A stretch of 64,000 nucleotides of DNA from Hornefia butyriciproducens (lineage in GTDB: Bacteria > Bacillota > Clostridia > Peptostreptococcales > Anaerovoracaceae). Positions 46,803 through 54,865 of this stretch are shown here, piece after piece (positions within the stretch are counted from its first letter, which is position 1; every line of letters begins with the position of its first letter). The notes below the pieces were generated by a model. It was given only the letters and a program-made list of their open reading frames with translations. It ran no database searches and was not told the DNA's origin. The DNA is taken from positions 1 through 64,000 of the forward strand of contig NZ_VUMZ01000003.1 of assembly GCF_009695915.1 (NCBI RefSeq), in the 5' to 3' direction. The position numbers were made by a program, and so were the translations under genes.

Positions 46803-47899
46803 GAGCGATTGTAACTGGCGGTGGAACGGGCGGACACATTTATCCTGCCATCGCCATTGCGGACGCGATTAAAAAAAGAGAGCCGGACTCGCAGATCCTC
46901 TATATCGGCAACGAAATCGGTCTGGAAAAGGACATTGTGCCGGGAACCGGTTATCCGATGGAGATGGTTGCGGCGAAATGGATTGACAGAAGCAATGCCC
47001 TTAAGATTGTGGACACGGGGTTCACGACGCTGAGAGGGATCCGTCAGTCCCTGCGCATTATGAAGCGATTCCGCCCGGAGGCTGTCATCGGAACCGGCGG
47101 TTACGTGTGTTTTCCGGTGCTGTACGCGGGACACCGCTACGGTGCCAGGTGCTTTATTCATGAGCAGAATGCATTTCCGGGTATGGCCAACAAAAGCCTA
47201 GAACGTTTTGTGGACAAAGTATTTCTGGGCTTTCCGGAAGCATCGGATTATTTTCACGAACCGGAGAAACATGTGGTAACCGGAAATCCGGTGAGGGACA
47301 GTTTTTTCCGCGTGGGAAGAAAAGAAGCGCGGGACAGACTGAAAATCGGAGAGGATCAGTTCGCGGTGTTTTCTTTCGGCGGAAGCCAGGGCGCCGAACG
47401 CATCAATGAAGTGGTGTTTGAACTGATGAAAACATTTCAGGGGAACCCGGGAAAAGTTCTGATCTTTGGAACGGGAAGCCAGTATTACGATGAAATCTGT
47501 GAAGAAATCCGGAAGCAGGGGATTGAGACCGGACAGAATATCCGTGTCTGCTCATACATCAGAGACATGCCGGACTACCTCGCGGCGGCGGATCTGGTAA
47601 TCGGCCGGGCCGGAGCACTTTCCGTTGCGGAAATCTGTGTCAGCGGCCGTCCCTCCATTCTGATCCCTTCACCGAATGTTACGGGAAATCATCAGTATTT
47701 TAACGCCAGATCGGTTGCGGATCGGGGAGGCGCTGTCTTGATTGAGGAGAAAAATCTGACGCCGGAACGGCTGATTGCCGAGGTAGACAGACTGGAGTCG
47801 GAGCCGGAAAAAAGAAACGCCATGGGAGAGGTGAGCCGGAACTGTGTTCCCCATAATTCCGCGGAACTTATTTACGAAGAAATCAGGAAAAGCCTGTGA
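46799..47899 (+). CDS. murG: Lipid II-forming N-acetylglucosaminyltransferase
   Basis: A 366-residue GT-B glycosyltransferase that converts lipid I to lipid II at the inner face of the membrane. The Gly-rich loop AIVTGGGTGGHIYPAIAIAD at 3-22, GTGGYVCFPVLYAGHRYGAR at about 98-117, HEQNAFPGMANKSLERF at about 121-137, FSFGGSQGAERINEVV at about 197-212 and a UDP-GlcNAc-binding RAGALSVAEICVSGRPSILI region at about 265-284 are present. Its ATG overlaps the ftsW stop (ATGA). Confidence 0.97.
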   Translation: MRAIVTGGGTGGHIYPAIAIADAIKKREPDSQILYIGNEIGLEKDIVPGTGYPMEMVAAKWIDRSNALKIVDTGFTTLRGIRQSLRIMKRFRPEAVIGTGGYVCFPVLYAGHRYGARCFIHEQNAFPGMANKSLERFVDKVFLGFPEASDYFHEPEKHVVTGNPVRDSFFRVGRKEARDRLKIGEDQFAVFSFGGSQGAERINEVVFELMKTFQGNPGKVLIFGTGSQYYDEICEEIRKQGIETGQNIRVCSYIRDMPDYLAAADLVIGRAGALSVAEICVSGRPSILIPSPNVTGNHQYFNARSVADRGGAVLIEEKNLTPERLIAEVDRLESEPEKRNAMGEVSRNCVPHNSAELIYEEIRKSL

Positions 47900-47908
47900 G
47901 GGAGAACG

Positions 47909-48766
47909 ATGGAGCAGGGGAAAAATACACGTCTTGCTTTCACTGAAGCAGCATCCGCGACGGCAACGGATGCGGAACAGCTGAATACGGAAGAGCCGGG
48001 CGCGCCGGAGGATATTCCGTGCAGAGAGATCCGCCGGAAGAAAAAAAAACGCAGAAAAAAGAATTTGCGGAGGCGGTTTCTGATTGCGCTGGTTCTCGTC
48101 GTGGCGTGCGCTGTGTTCCTGGCGTCACCGGTATTCAATATCAAGACTGTTACAGTATCGGGAAATGTGTATTATACCGACGAGGAGGTCGTCAATATGA
48201 GCGGTGCGGTCACCGGAAGAAACCTGGTGTTCTGCCCCGGAAAAAAGGAGATACGGAAACGTCTCCTGCAGGACCCTTATTTCGCGAAGGTGAAGGTGAA
48301 ACGGCATCTGCCGTCTGCACTGGAGATCCGGGTGACAGAGAGAAAGCAGATCGCTGCGATCATTTACGGAAACCGTTATGTCGTTATCGACGAGGAAGGC
48401 CGGGTGCTCAGAATCGCCAGGACAGATCCCAAACTTACGACCCTTTCCGGTTTGACACTGAGCCGTATCAGGATCGGGAAAACAGTCCGTGCAGAAGAGA
48501 AGGAAACGCTGAAGGAGACGCTGGAAATGGTTTCCACCATGAGCCGGGGCGATCTGTACTTCAAGAAAATAAAAGTGCAGAAACGCACGATACGGGCGTA
48601 TGTGTACGATACATTAATTGTAAAGGGAACGCCGGAACAGATGAAAAAAGCCATCGACAGCGGCAACCTGCAGAAGGTGATCAACAAATTGTATCAGAAC
48701 AAGACAAAGCGCGGGACGATATCGCTGGGAGAGCATAATTATATATCGTTTTCTCCCTCATTTTAA
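47909..48766 (+). CDS. ftsQ: Cell division protein FtsQ/DivIB
   Basis: A 285-residue bitopic protein. An unusually long cytoplasmic part (about 65 residues) is acidic, then extremely basic (IRRKKKKRRKKNLRRR). One membrane helix follows (FLIALVLVVACAVFLASPVF), then a POTRA domain (FNIKTVTVSGNVYYTDEEVV, YFAKVKVKRHLPSALEIRV) and a beta domain. It scaffolds the FtsL/FtsB complex in the divisome. Position before ftsZ is normal in clostridia. No ftsA is present next to it. GGGAGAACG precedes the ATG. Confidence 0.9.
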   Translation: MEQGKNTRLAFTEAASATATDAEQLNTEEPGAPEDIPCREIRRKKKKRRKKNLRRRFLIALVLVVACAVFLASPVFNIKTVTVSGNVYYTDEEVVNMSGAVTGRNLVFCPGKKEIRKRLLQDPYFAKVKVKRHLPSALEIRVTERKQIAAIIYGNRYVVIDEEGRVLRIARTDPKLTTLSGLTLSRIRIGKTVRAEEKETLKETLEMVSTMSRGDLYFKKIKVQKRTIRAYVYDTLIVKGTPEQMKKAIDSGNLQKVINKLYQNKTKRGTISLGEHNYISFSPSF

Positions 48767-48838
48767 TAAAAAATTCGTGCAAATGTCCATATTATATGAT
48801 AAAATATCACTAATATGGGATCCAAGGAGGCAGTATAA

Positions 48839-49975
48839 ATGTTGCAATTTGAAAATGAACAGACGAGCGGAGCTGTTATAAAGGTGATCGGCGTCGGAGG
48901 CGGCGGCTGCAATGCGGTCAACAGAATGCTGGAAACGAACCTGCAGGGTGTGGAGTATATCGCGGTTAATACAGACAGTCAGGCGCTGGGGCGCTGTAAT
49001 GCTGAGACGAAAATTCAGATCGGCGAGAAACTGACCAAGGGATTGGGGGCCGGCGGAAATCCGGAGATCGGACAGAAGTCCGCGGAAGAGACGCTGGATG
49101 TGATTGCGGATCTCATTGAGGGGACTGATATGGTGTTCATCACCGCAGGAATGGGAGGCGGAACCGGAACAGGCGCTGCTCCGATCATTGCCAAGGCGGC
49201 GAAGGACATGGGGATCCTCACCGTAGGCGTCGTTACCAAACCGTTTTCATTTGAAGGAAAGAAACGGAAGGCACAGGCTGATCTCGGACTGGACTTCCTG
49301 AAGAAATATGTGGATTCACTCGTCATCGTTCCGAATGACAAACTGCTGGAGAACTGTGAGAAGAATACGACGATGATCGACGCGTTCGCAATGGCGGACG
49401 ACGTGCTGCGCCAGGGCGTACAGGGTATTTCAGACCTGATTTCGGATTTCGCGCTGATCAACGTGGACTTCGCGGATGTGAGATCGGTCATGACCGACCG
49501 GGGCGTCGCGCACATGGGCGTCGGGCACGGTTCCGGCGAGGACAGAGCCAAGGAGGCCGTCAAGGCAGCAATCGAAAGTCCGCTGCTTGAGACGAGAATC
49601 GACGGTGCCAAGGCGATTCTGCTGTACGTATCCGGCGGCTATGATCTGGGTATGATGGAAGTGAACGAGATCGCGAGCCTCGTCGAAGAACAGGCAGACA
49701 ACGAGGCCATTCTGATCTTCGGTGCATCCGTCAGTGAGGAGATGAATAACGAGATTTCCATCACGGTCATCGCAACAGGCTTCGAGGACGGCCAGTCCGG
49801 ACCGGATACCAGCGATTTCAAGCTGCCGGAATCCGCGCGTTCGCCGAGGAAAATTGTTACGGAAGATGGCATCAACGGCACCGAAGTCACGCTGGAGAAA
49901 ATTTTCGAAGGAGCCAGAGAGGAAGATCCGTCGGACAGCAAGTTCGATATTCCGACCTTTCTGAACACCAAATAA
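48839..49975 (+). CDS. ftsZ: Cell division GTPase FtsZ
   Basis: A 378-residue tubulin-like GTPase that forms the Z-ring. [15 protein letters not shown] at about 16-30, NTDSQAL at about 44-50, the tubulin signature [10 protein letters not shown] at about 105-114, NDKLLENC at about 164-171 and [15 protein letters not shown] at about 205-219 are intact. A short disordered linker leads to a C-terminal DIPTFLNTK, a good match to the conserved peptide that binds FtsA, ZipA or SepF. CCAAGGAGG precedes the ATG. Confidence 0.97.
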   Translation: MLQFENEQTSGAVIKVIGVGGGGCNAVNRMLETNLQGVEYIAVNTDSQALGRCNAETKIQIGEKLTKGLGAGGNPEIGQKSAEETLDVIADLIEGTDMVFITAGMGGGTGTGAAPIIAKAAKDMGILTVGVVTKPFSFEGKKRKAQADLGLDFLKKYVDSLVIVPNDKLLENCEKNTTMIDAFAMADDVLRQGVQGISDLISDFALINVDFADVRSVMTDRGVAHMGVGHGSGEDRAKEAVKAAIESPLLETRIDGAKAILLYVSGGYDLGMMEVNEIASLVEEQADNEAILIFGASVSEEMNNEISITVIATGFEDGQSGPDTSDFKLPESARSPRKIVTEDGINGTEVTLEKIFEGAREEDPSDSKFDIPTFLNTK

Positions 49976-49990
49976 TCAAGTTCGCTTTTG

Positions 49991-50018
49991 AAAAGCCGGT
50001 GGTGCAAGCCGGCTTTTT
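49991..50018 (+). terminator. Terminator of the division and cell-wall cluster
   Basis: AAAAGCCGG, 9-base loop, CCGGCTTTT, then T and AA. It lies 15 bases after the ftsZ stop. Confidence 0.85.
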
Positions 50019-50047
50019 AATACTATTGACGGAAGTTGCTTTACAAC

Positions 50048-50818
50048 ATGGAGAACAGGGTTTCATCAAAGGAAAACCGAATATACAGGGAATGTCAGCG
50101 GCTGACCCGGAAAAAGTACCGGGACAGGGAGGAAAGATATCTGATCGAGGGAGAAAATCTGATTCAGGAAGCCATTGAATACGGCGCGGATCTGGACCGG
50201 CTGATTCTGAGAGAGGATTGGAGTCAGAGTACCGATTTCCCTGTACGTTATTATGTCATGGACAGAAAACTGTTCGATACCCTCGCGCAGACTGAAACGA
50301 GCCAGGGAATCCTGGGAATCGTGAAGAAGCGGAGCTGTCGGAAAGATGAACTGCCCATGCTGCTTTCCCACAGAAATGTGGTGGTTCTGGACAGACTTCA
50401 GGACCCGGGCAACATCGGAACGATCATCCGCACTGCTGAGGGGGCCGGGTACGGTGCTGTGATCTGTCTGAAGGGGACTGCGGACGTATATTCCCCGAAG
50501 GTGGTAAGAGCCGCGGCCGGATCATTGTTTCGGATGCCGATCGTGACGGTGGCTTCTGAGCAGGACTTATTCGAACTGATACGGTCTATGGAGAAACGCC
50601 TTGTTGTGACGTGTCTTGAGGGCGACTGTATCTATTATGATGTAAACCTTACAGAAAATATCGCACTGGTAATCGGAAATGAGGGAAACGGCGCCAGCAG
50701 GAGTCTGATCGATCAGGCGGACGTCCGACTCCGTATTCCGATGAAGGGTGCGCTGGAATCACTGAATGCATCCGTGGCCGCCGGCATTCTGATGTACGAG
50801 GCCATGCGGACAAAATAA
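50048..50818 (+). CDS. SpoU/TrmH-family RNA 2'-O-methyltransferase
   Basis: A protein of about 256 residues. The N-terminal substrate-binding domain (RYLIEGENLIQEAIEYGADL) is followed by the knotted SPOUT methyltransferase domain with NVVVLDRLQDPGNIGTIIRT (motif 1, Arg of NIGTIIRT), AVICLKGTADVYSPKVVRAAAGSLFR (outline) and the SAM-binding IALVIGNEGNGAS and IPMKGALESLNASVAAGILM. Members 2'-O-methylate rRNA or tRNA; the exact target is unknown. ATG 50048 is preferred over TTG 50036, which has no room for a ribosome binding site. It lies immediately before pheS, a common clostridial arrangement. Confidence 0.9.
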   Translation: MENRVSSKENRIYRECQRLTRKKYRDREERYLIEGENLIQEAIEYGADLDRLILREDWSQSTDFPVRYYVMDRKLFDTLAQTETSQGILGIVKKRSCRKDELPMLLSHRNVVVLDRLQDPGNIGTIIRTAEGAGYGAVICLKGTADVYSPKVVRAAAGSLFRMPIVTVASEQDLFELIRSMEKRLVVTCLEGDCIYYDVNLTENIALVIGNEGNGASRSLIDQADVRLRIPMKGALESLNASVAAGILMYEAMRTK

Positions 50819-50836
50819 ATATGAGGTAAAGAAAAC

Positions 50837-51859
50837 ATGCAGGAAAAATTAGAAAAGGTATTAGCGGAAGCAAAGGAGCAGCTGAAGGAGGCCGGTACTC
50901 TGGAAGAGACCGAAGCGATCCGGGTCCGCGTTCTGGGCAAGAAGGGACAGCTGACCCAGATTCTGAGAGGAATGGGCAAGCTCTCCAGAGAAGAAAAAAA
51001 AGAAATGGGGATGGCCGCCAATAAGGCGAAGGCTCAGTTTGAGGAAATGCTCCGGGAACGGGTGAAGCAGGTTCGAGAAAAGACCAGGGAAGCCCGGTTC
51101 AGGGAAGAGAAGATCGATGTTACCGAACCCGGCGTGCAGGTCACGATCGGAGTTGAGCATCCGATTACTCAGGTCATAAACGAGATCGTCGGGATTTTCC
51201 GTTCCATGGGATATTCCGTTTACGAAAGTCCGGAGGTCGATACCGTGTTCAACACGTTTGACGGACTGAATTCACCGGAATTCCACCCGGCCAGGGACAT
51301 GTCGGATACCTTTTATATCGGGAAGGACATTGTGCTCCGTCCGCATACGTCTTCAGGCGAGGTACGGGCCGAGAAGGAGCTGCCGCTCCCATATAAAATC
51401 GTGATTCCCGGACGCTGCTTCCGGTGCGACACGCCGGACGCCACACATTCTCCCACATTTCATCAGGTAGAAATGATGGTGATCGGCGAAGATATTACTA
51501 TGGCGGATCTGAAAGGCTCTCTGGATCAAATGGCTAAACAGCTGTTCGGACCGGAAACGAGAACCAAATTCCGCCCCCATCATTTCCCCTTCACTGAGCC
51601 CAGCGCAGAGATGGACGTCTCCTGCTTCAAGTGCGGCGGGAAGGGCTGCAACGTCTGCAAGGGAAGCGGCTGGATTGAAATCCTGGGCTGCGGGATGACG
51701 CACCCGCATGTACATCGTGTCGGCGGAATCGATACGGAAAAATACACTGGATTCGCAGTCGGAATGGGCGTAGAGCGAATTGCGATGCTGAAATACGGAA
51801 TTGATGACATCCGGCTTCTGTATGAGAACGACATGAGATTCATCAATCAGTTCAAGTAG
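50837..51859 (+). CDS. pheS: Phenylalanyl-tRNA synthetase alpha subunit
   Basis: A 340-residue class II synthetase subunit that charges tRNA-Phe as an alpha2beta2 tetramer with PheT. An N-terminal coiled coil (residues 1-80) is followed by the catalytic core with HPITQVINEIVGIFRSMGYS, NFDGLNSPEFHPARD-type motif (here FDGLNSPEFHPARDMSDTFY), LRPHTSS, RCFRCDTPDATHSPTFHQVE and a C-terminal GMGVERIAMLKYGIDDIR. A small Cys cluster (CFKCGGKGCNVCKGSGW) is usual for this type. There is no room for a T-box leader, so control is elsewhere or by upstream read-through. Confidence 0.97.
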   Translation: MQEKLEKVLAEAKEQLKEAGTLEETEAIRVRVLGKKGQLTQILRGMGKLSREEKKEMGMAANKAKAQFEEMLRERVKQVREKTREARFREEKIDVTEPGVQVTIGVEHPITQVINEIVGIFRSMGYSVYESPEVDTVFNTFDGLNSPEFHPARDMSDTFYIGKDIVLRPHTSSGEVRAEKELPLPYKIVIPGRCFRCDTPDATHSPTFHQVEMMVIGEDITMADLKGSLDQMAKQLFGPETRTKFRPHHFPFTEPSAEMDVSCFKCGGKGCNVCKGSGWIEILGCGMTHPHVHRVGGIDTEKYTGFAVGMGVERIAMLKYGIDDIRLLYENDMRFINQFK

Positions 51860-51932
51860 AAATCAGTCAGAAGCAAGAAACATTGAAAAATACACAATCT
51901 GTATTTGACAATATGAGGAGGTCATAGCGGGA

Positions 51933-54377
51933 ATGATAGTATCAGTTAATTGGTTAAAGGACTACGTCGATATCGATGTTCCGGTGAAGGAATTCTGCGA
52001 CCGGATGATCATGTCAGGATCCAACATCGAAACCTGCACAGAAATCGGAACAGGAATAAGCGGCGTTAAAGTAGGAAGAATTGATAAAATTGAGAAACAT
52101 CCGGATGCGGATAAGCTCGTGGTATGCGGAATCAACATCGGCGAAGATAATCTTCTGCAGGTGGTAACGGGAGCCGGCAACATCTTCGAAGGAGCTTTTG
52201 TTCCTGTTGCGGTTCACGGAAGTGTGATTCCTGGGCCGCTCCACGGCCAGCCTAAAACAGAAGGCGGAGTAAAGATCACCCGCGGCAAGCTGCGGGGAGT
52301 TGAAAGCGACGGCATGCTCTGCTCGGCGCAGGAACTGGGATTTGACGACAAAGTAGCACCGATGTTTTCCAAGGACGGGATCTGGATCCTGCCCGGAAAC
52401 TGGGACGAACAGCTGGGACAGGACTTTGCCGAATGTCTTGCGCTGGAGGACAGCGTTGTGGATTTCGAGATTACTCCGAACCGTCCGGACTGCCTGTCCA
52501 TGCTTGGAATGGCCAGAGAGGCTGCGGCAACTTTCGGAAAGACTGTGCGTTATCCTGACACGGAGTGTGAAAAGGCTGGGGAAAACGCGGCGGATTACAT
52601 CCGGGTATCGGTTCGGTCGGAGCTGTGCAAACGGTATACTGCCAGGGTCATCCGGGATGTGAAGATCGGACAGTCCCCCTGGTGGATGCAGAAACGCCTG
52701 ATGGCGGCCGGCATGCGTCCGATCAACAATATGGTGGATATTACAAATTTTGTTATGCTGGAATACGGACAGCCCCTGCACGCCTTCGATATCAGAAGCC
52801 TCGCCGGCGGCGAGATTATCGTGGATACTGCGAAGGAGGGAGAACATTTCACTACGCTGGACGGAACAGAGCGGACGCTGCATGCGGATAACCTGATGAT
52901 TAACGATGCGGAAAAACCGGTGGCAGTGGCCGGCGTCATGGGCGGACTGAATTCTGAAATCGTGGAGGATACCGATACGGTTGTTATTGAATCGGCGAAC
53001 TTCCTCGGAAGCAGTGTGCGTCTGACGGCCAAGGCCCTGGGAATGCGGACGGAGGCTTCCGGACGGTATGAGAAGGGAATTGATCCGAATCTCTGCTCTG
53101 CTGCAGCGGACCGCGTCTGTAAGCTTGTGGAAATGCTCGGATGCGGCAGAGTCCTCGACGGTTCCGTCGATGTTTATCCGAATCCGGAGAAAGCGCCGAC
53201 AGTCATGGCGAGAGTGAGCCGCATCAACAAAGTGCTGGGGACAGATATTTCCCGGGAGCAGATGGTGTCCTACTTCAACGGACTGGAGATGAAGGTGGAA
53301 GGAGAAGGCGACGAAATGTACATCACACCTCCGACCGTCCGGCAGGATCTGCTGGAGGAGGTGGATTATGTGGAAGAGGTCGCCCGGATGTACGGCTACG
53401 ACAATCTGCCGATGACACTTCCGGACACATCGTCGGCCGCGCCTTTCCCGAAGGACTGGGATCTGAGAGAGCTTGCCCGCGTGACCCTTTGCGGAATGGG
53501 TGCAAACGAGATTCAGACATACTCCTTCTCCAACGACAAAGTGCTGGATCAGTGCCGAATCGATCAGGATTCCTGGGAACGGAATTTCGTTCGGATGATC
53601 AATCCGATGGGAGAGGATACTTCGGCATTGAGAACGATCCTGACACCGGGAATGCTGGAGGTTCTGGGCAGAAACTACGCCAGAAATATTGAGGCTGTCC
53701 GGGCTTATGAGATCGGAAATACCTTTATGAAAAACCTGCTGGAACCGGACGGGCTTCCGGATGAATCCTGCAATCTGAGCATCGGATGTTATGGGGAAAA
53801 GGAGAATTTCTTTACACTGAAGGGAATAGTCTGTGCTCTGCTGGACAAAATGGGCATCGGTGAATTAACCTTTGTTACAGAAAGCGAGTATGGTCTCTAT
53901 CATCCCGGCAGGTGTGCACGCATCATGACCCGCGACCGCAACGGAGACGATACAGAACTGGGAATCATGGGAGAACTGCATCCCGATGTGGCGGAGAACT
54001 TCGGAATCGGAACCAGAGCATACTGCGCGGAGCTGTTCTTCGACCTGATTCTGACACTGTCAGACCGGGAGGTGCAGTACCGCCACCCGCCAAAATATCC
54101 GGCAACATCCAGAGATATGGCGCTGATCGTTGATGAGGATCTGGAAGTCGGAAAGATTGAAGCGGCGGTGAAGGAGATGGAAGCCGGCATTCTGGAGGAC
54201 ATCCGTCTGTTCGATGTCTACCGCGGCGAGCAGGTCGGGCGCGGGAAGAAGAGCGTGGCATTCAGTCTGACCTACCGGAACAATGACAGGACACTGACCG
54301 ACGAGGAAGCCGACAGAGCTCACGCAGAGGTTGTCGAGATGCTGAAAGAGCGCTTCCACGCGGTGCTGCGTGATTAA
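51933..54377 (+). CDS. pheT: Phenylalanyl-tRNA synthetase beta subunit
   Basis: An 814-residue subunit. It has an EMAP-like tRNA-binding domain at about 40-155 (VGRIDKIEKHPDADKLVVC), a B3/B4 editing domain at about 210-400 (MRPINNMVDITNFVMLEYGQ, LHAFDIRSLAGGEIIVDTA), a B5 domain at about 405-480, a catalytic-like core and a C-terminal FDX-ACB anticodon-binding domain from about 720 (YRHPPKYPATSRDMALIVDE). The full domain order and length match the family. It lies 73 bases after pheS with GAGGAGG ahead of the ATG. Confidence 0.97.
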   Translation: MIVSVNWLKDYVDIDVPVKEFCDRMIMSGSNIETCTEIGTGISGVKVGRIDKIEKHPDADKLVVCGINIGEDNLLQVVTGAGNIFEGAFVPVAVHGSVIPGPLHGQPKTEGGVKITRGKLRGVESDGMLCSAQELGFDDKVAPMFSKDGIWILPGNWDEQLGQDFAECLALEDSVVDFEITPNRPDCLSMLGMAREAAATFGKTVRYPDTECEKAGENAADYIRVSVRSELCKRYTARVIRDVKIGQSPWWMQKRLMAAGMRPINNMVDITNFVMLEYGQPLHAFDIRSLAGGEIIVDTAKEGEHFTTLDGTERTLHADNLMINDAEKPVAVAGVMGGLNSEIVEDTDTVVIESANFLGSSVRLTAKALGMRTEASGRYEKGIDPNLCSAAADRVCKLVEMLGCGRVLDGSVDVYPNPEKAPTVMARVSRINKVLGTDISREQMVSYFNGLEMKVEGEGDEMYITPPTVRQDLLEEVDYVEEVARMYGYDNLPMTLPDTSSAAPFPKDWDLRELARVTLCGMGANEIQTYSFSNDKVLDQCRIDQDSWERNFVRMINPMGEDTSALRTILTPGMLEVLGRNYARNIEAVRAYEIGNTFMKNLLEPDGLPDESCNLSIGCYGEKENFFTLKGIVCALLDKMGIGELTFVTESEYGLYHPGRCARIMTRDRNGDDTELGIMGELHPDVAENFGIGTRAYCAELFFDLILTLSDREVQYRHPPKYPATSRDMALIVDEDLEVGKIEAAVKEMEAGILEDIRLFDVYRGEQVGRGKKSVAFSLTYRNNDRTLTDEEADRAHAEVVEMLKERFHAVLRD

Positions 54378-54400
54378 GGAACAAAGAAAAAGGAGAAACC

Positions 54401-54862
54401 ATGGGTGACAAAGTAGAAGTTAAGATTTACGGACAGACCTACAGCATTTCCGGAGATAAGACTCAGGAGGAAATCGAGAAAATCGCGGATTATGTGGATG
54501 ATCGTATGCACCTTGTCTCCAAAGTGATGGGACGGAACGGCACCGGCGCTGTCGCGGTGCTGTCCTCCATCAACATTGCGGAGGAGTATTTTGACCAGCA
54601 GGAGGAGATGGAGCGGCTCCGCGTCGCGAATCAGCAGCTGGAGAGAGATTCCGCGCATTATATCAAGCTCTGGGAGGATGCGAAAAAGAACTACAAGCAG
54701 ACCCGGGAGGCGATGGAAAAACTGAAACTGGAGGGACAGAAGGAAGACAAACGGTTTCAGGAACTTCAGGCGAAATGCTCCGAGTTTGAAAATCAGATCT
54801 TCGATCTGCAGATGGAAAACATCCAGCTGAAAAGTCAGATAGAAAAGCTTCAGAAGGGCTGA
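54401..54862 (+). CDS. zapA: Cell division protein ZapA
   Basis: A 153-residue ZapA-family protein that bundles FtsZ filaments. The N-terminal domain (KVEVKIYGQTYSISGDKTQE, EKIADYVDDRMHLVSKVMG) is the conserved head, and the rest is a long coiled coil (EEMERLRVANQQLERDSAHY onward) with a second helical segment to the end. The length is at the upper side for ZapA because the coiled coil is extended. It sits between pheT and mutS2, a common clostridial order. Confidence 0.88.
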   Translation: MGDKVEVKIYGQTYSISGDKTQEEIEKIADYVDDRMHLVSKVMGRNGTGAVAVLSSINIAEEYFDQQEEMERLRVANQQLERDSAHYIKLWEDAKKNYKQTREAMEKLKLEGQKEDKRFQELQAKCSEFENQIFDLQMENIQLKSQIEKLQKG

Positions 54863-54865
54863 TGC

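Noticed and set aside
50819-50836. T-box leader ahead of pheS
   Set aside because: Only 18 bases separate the upstream stop from the pheS start, so no leader structure is possible.
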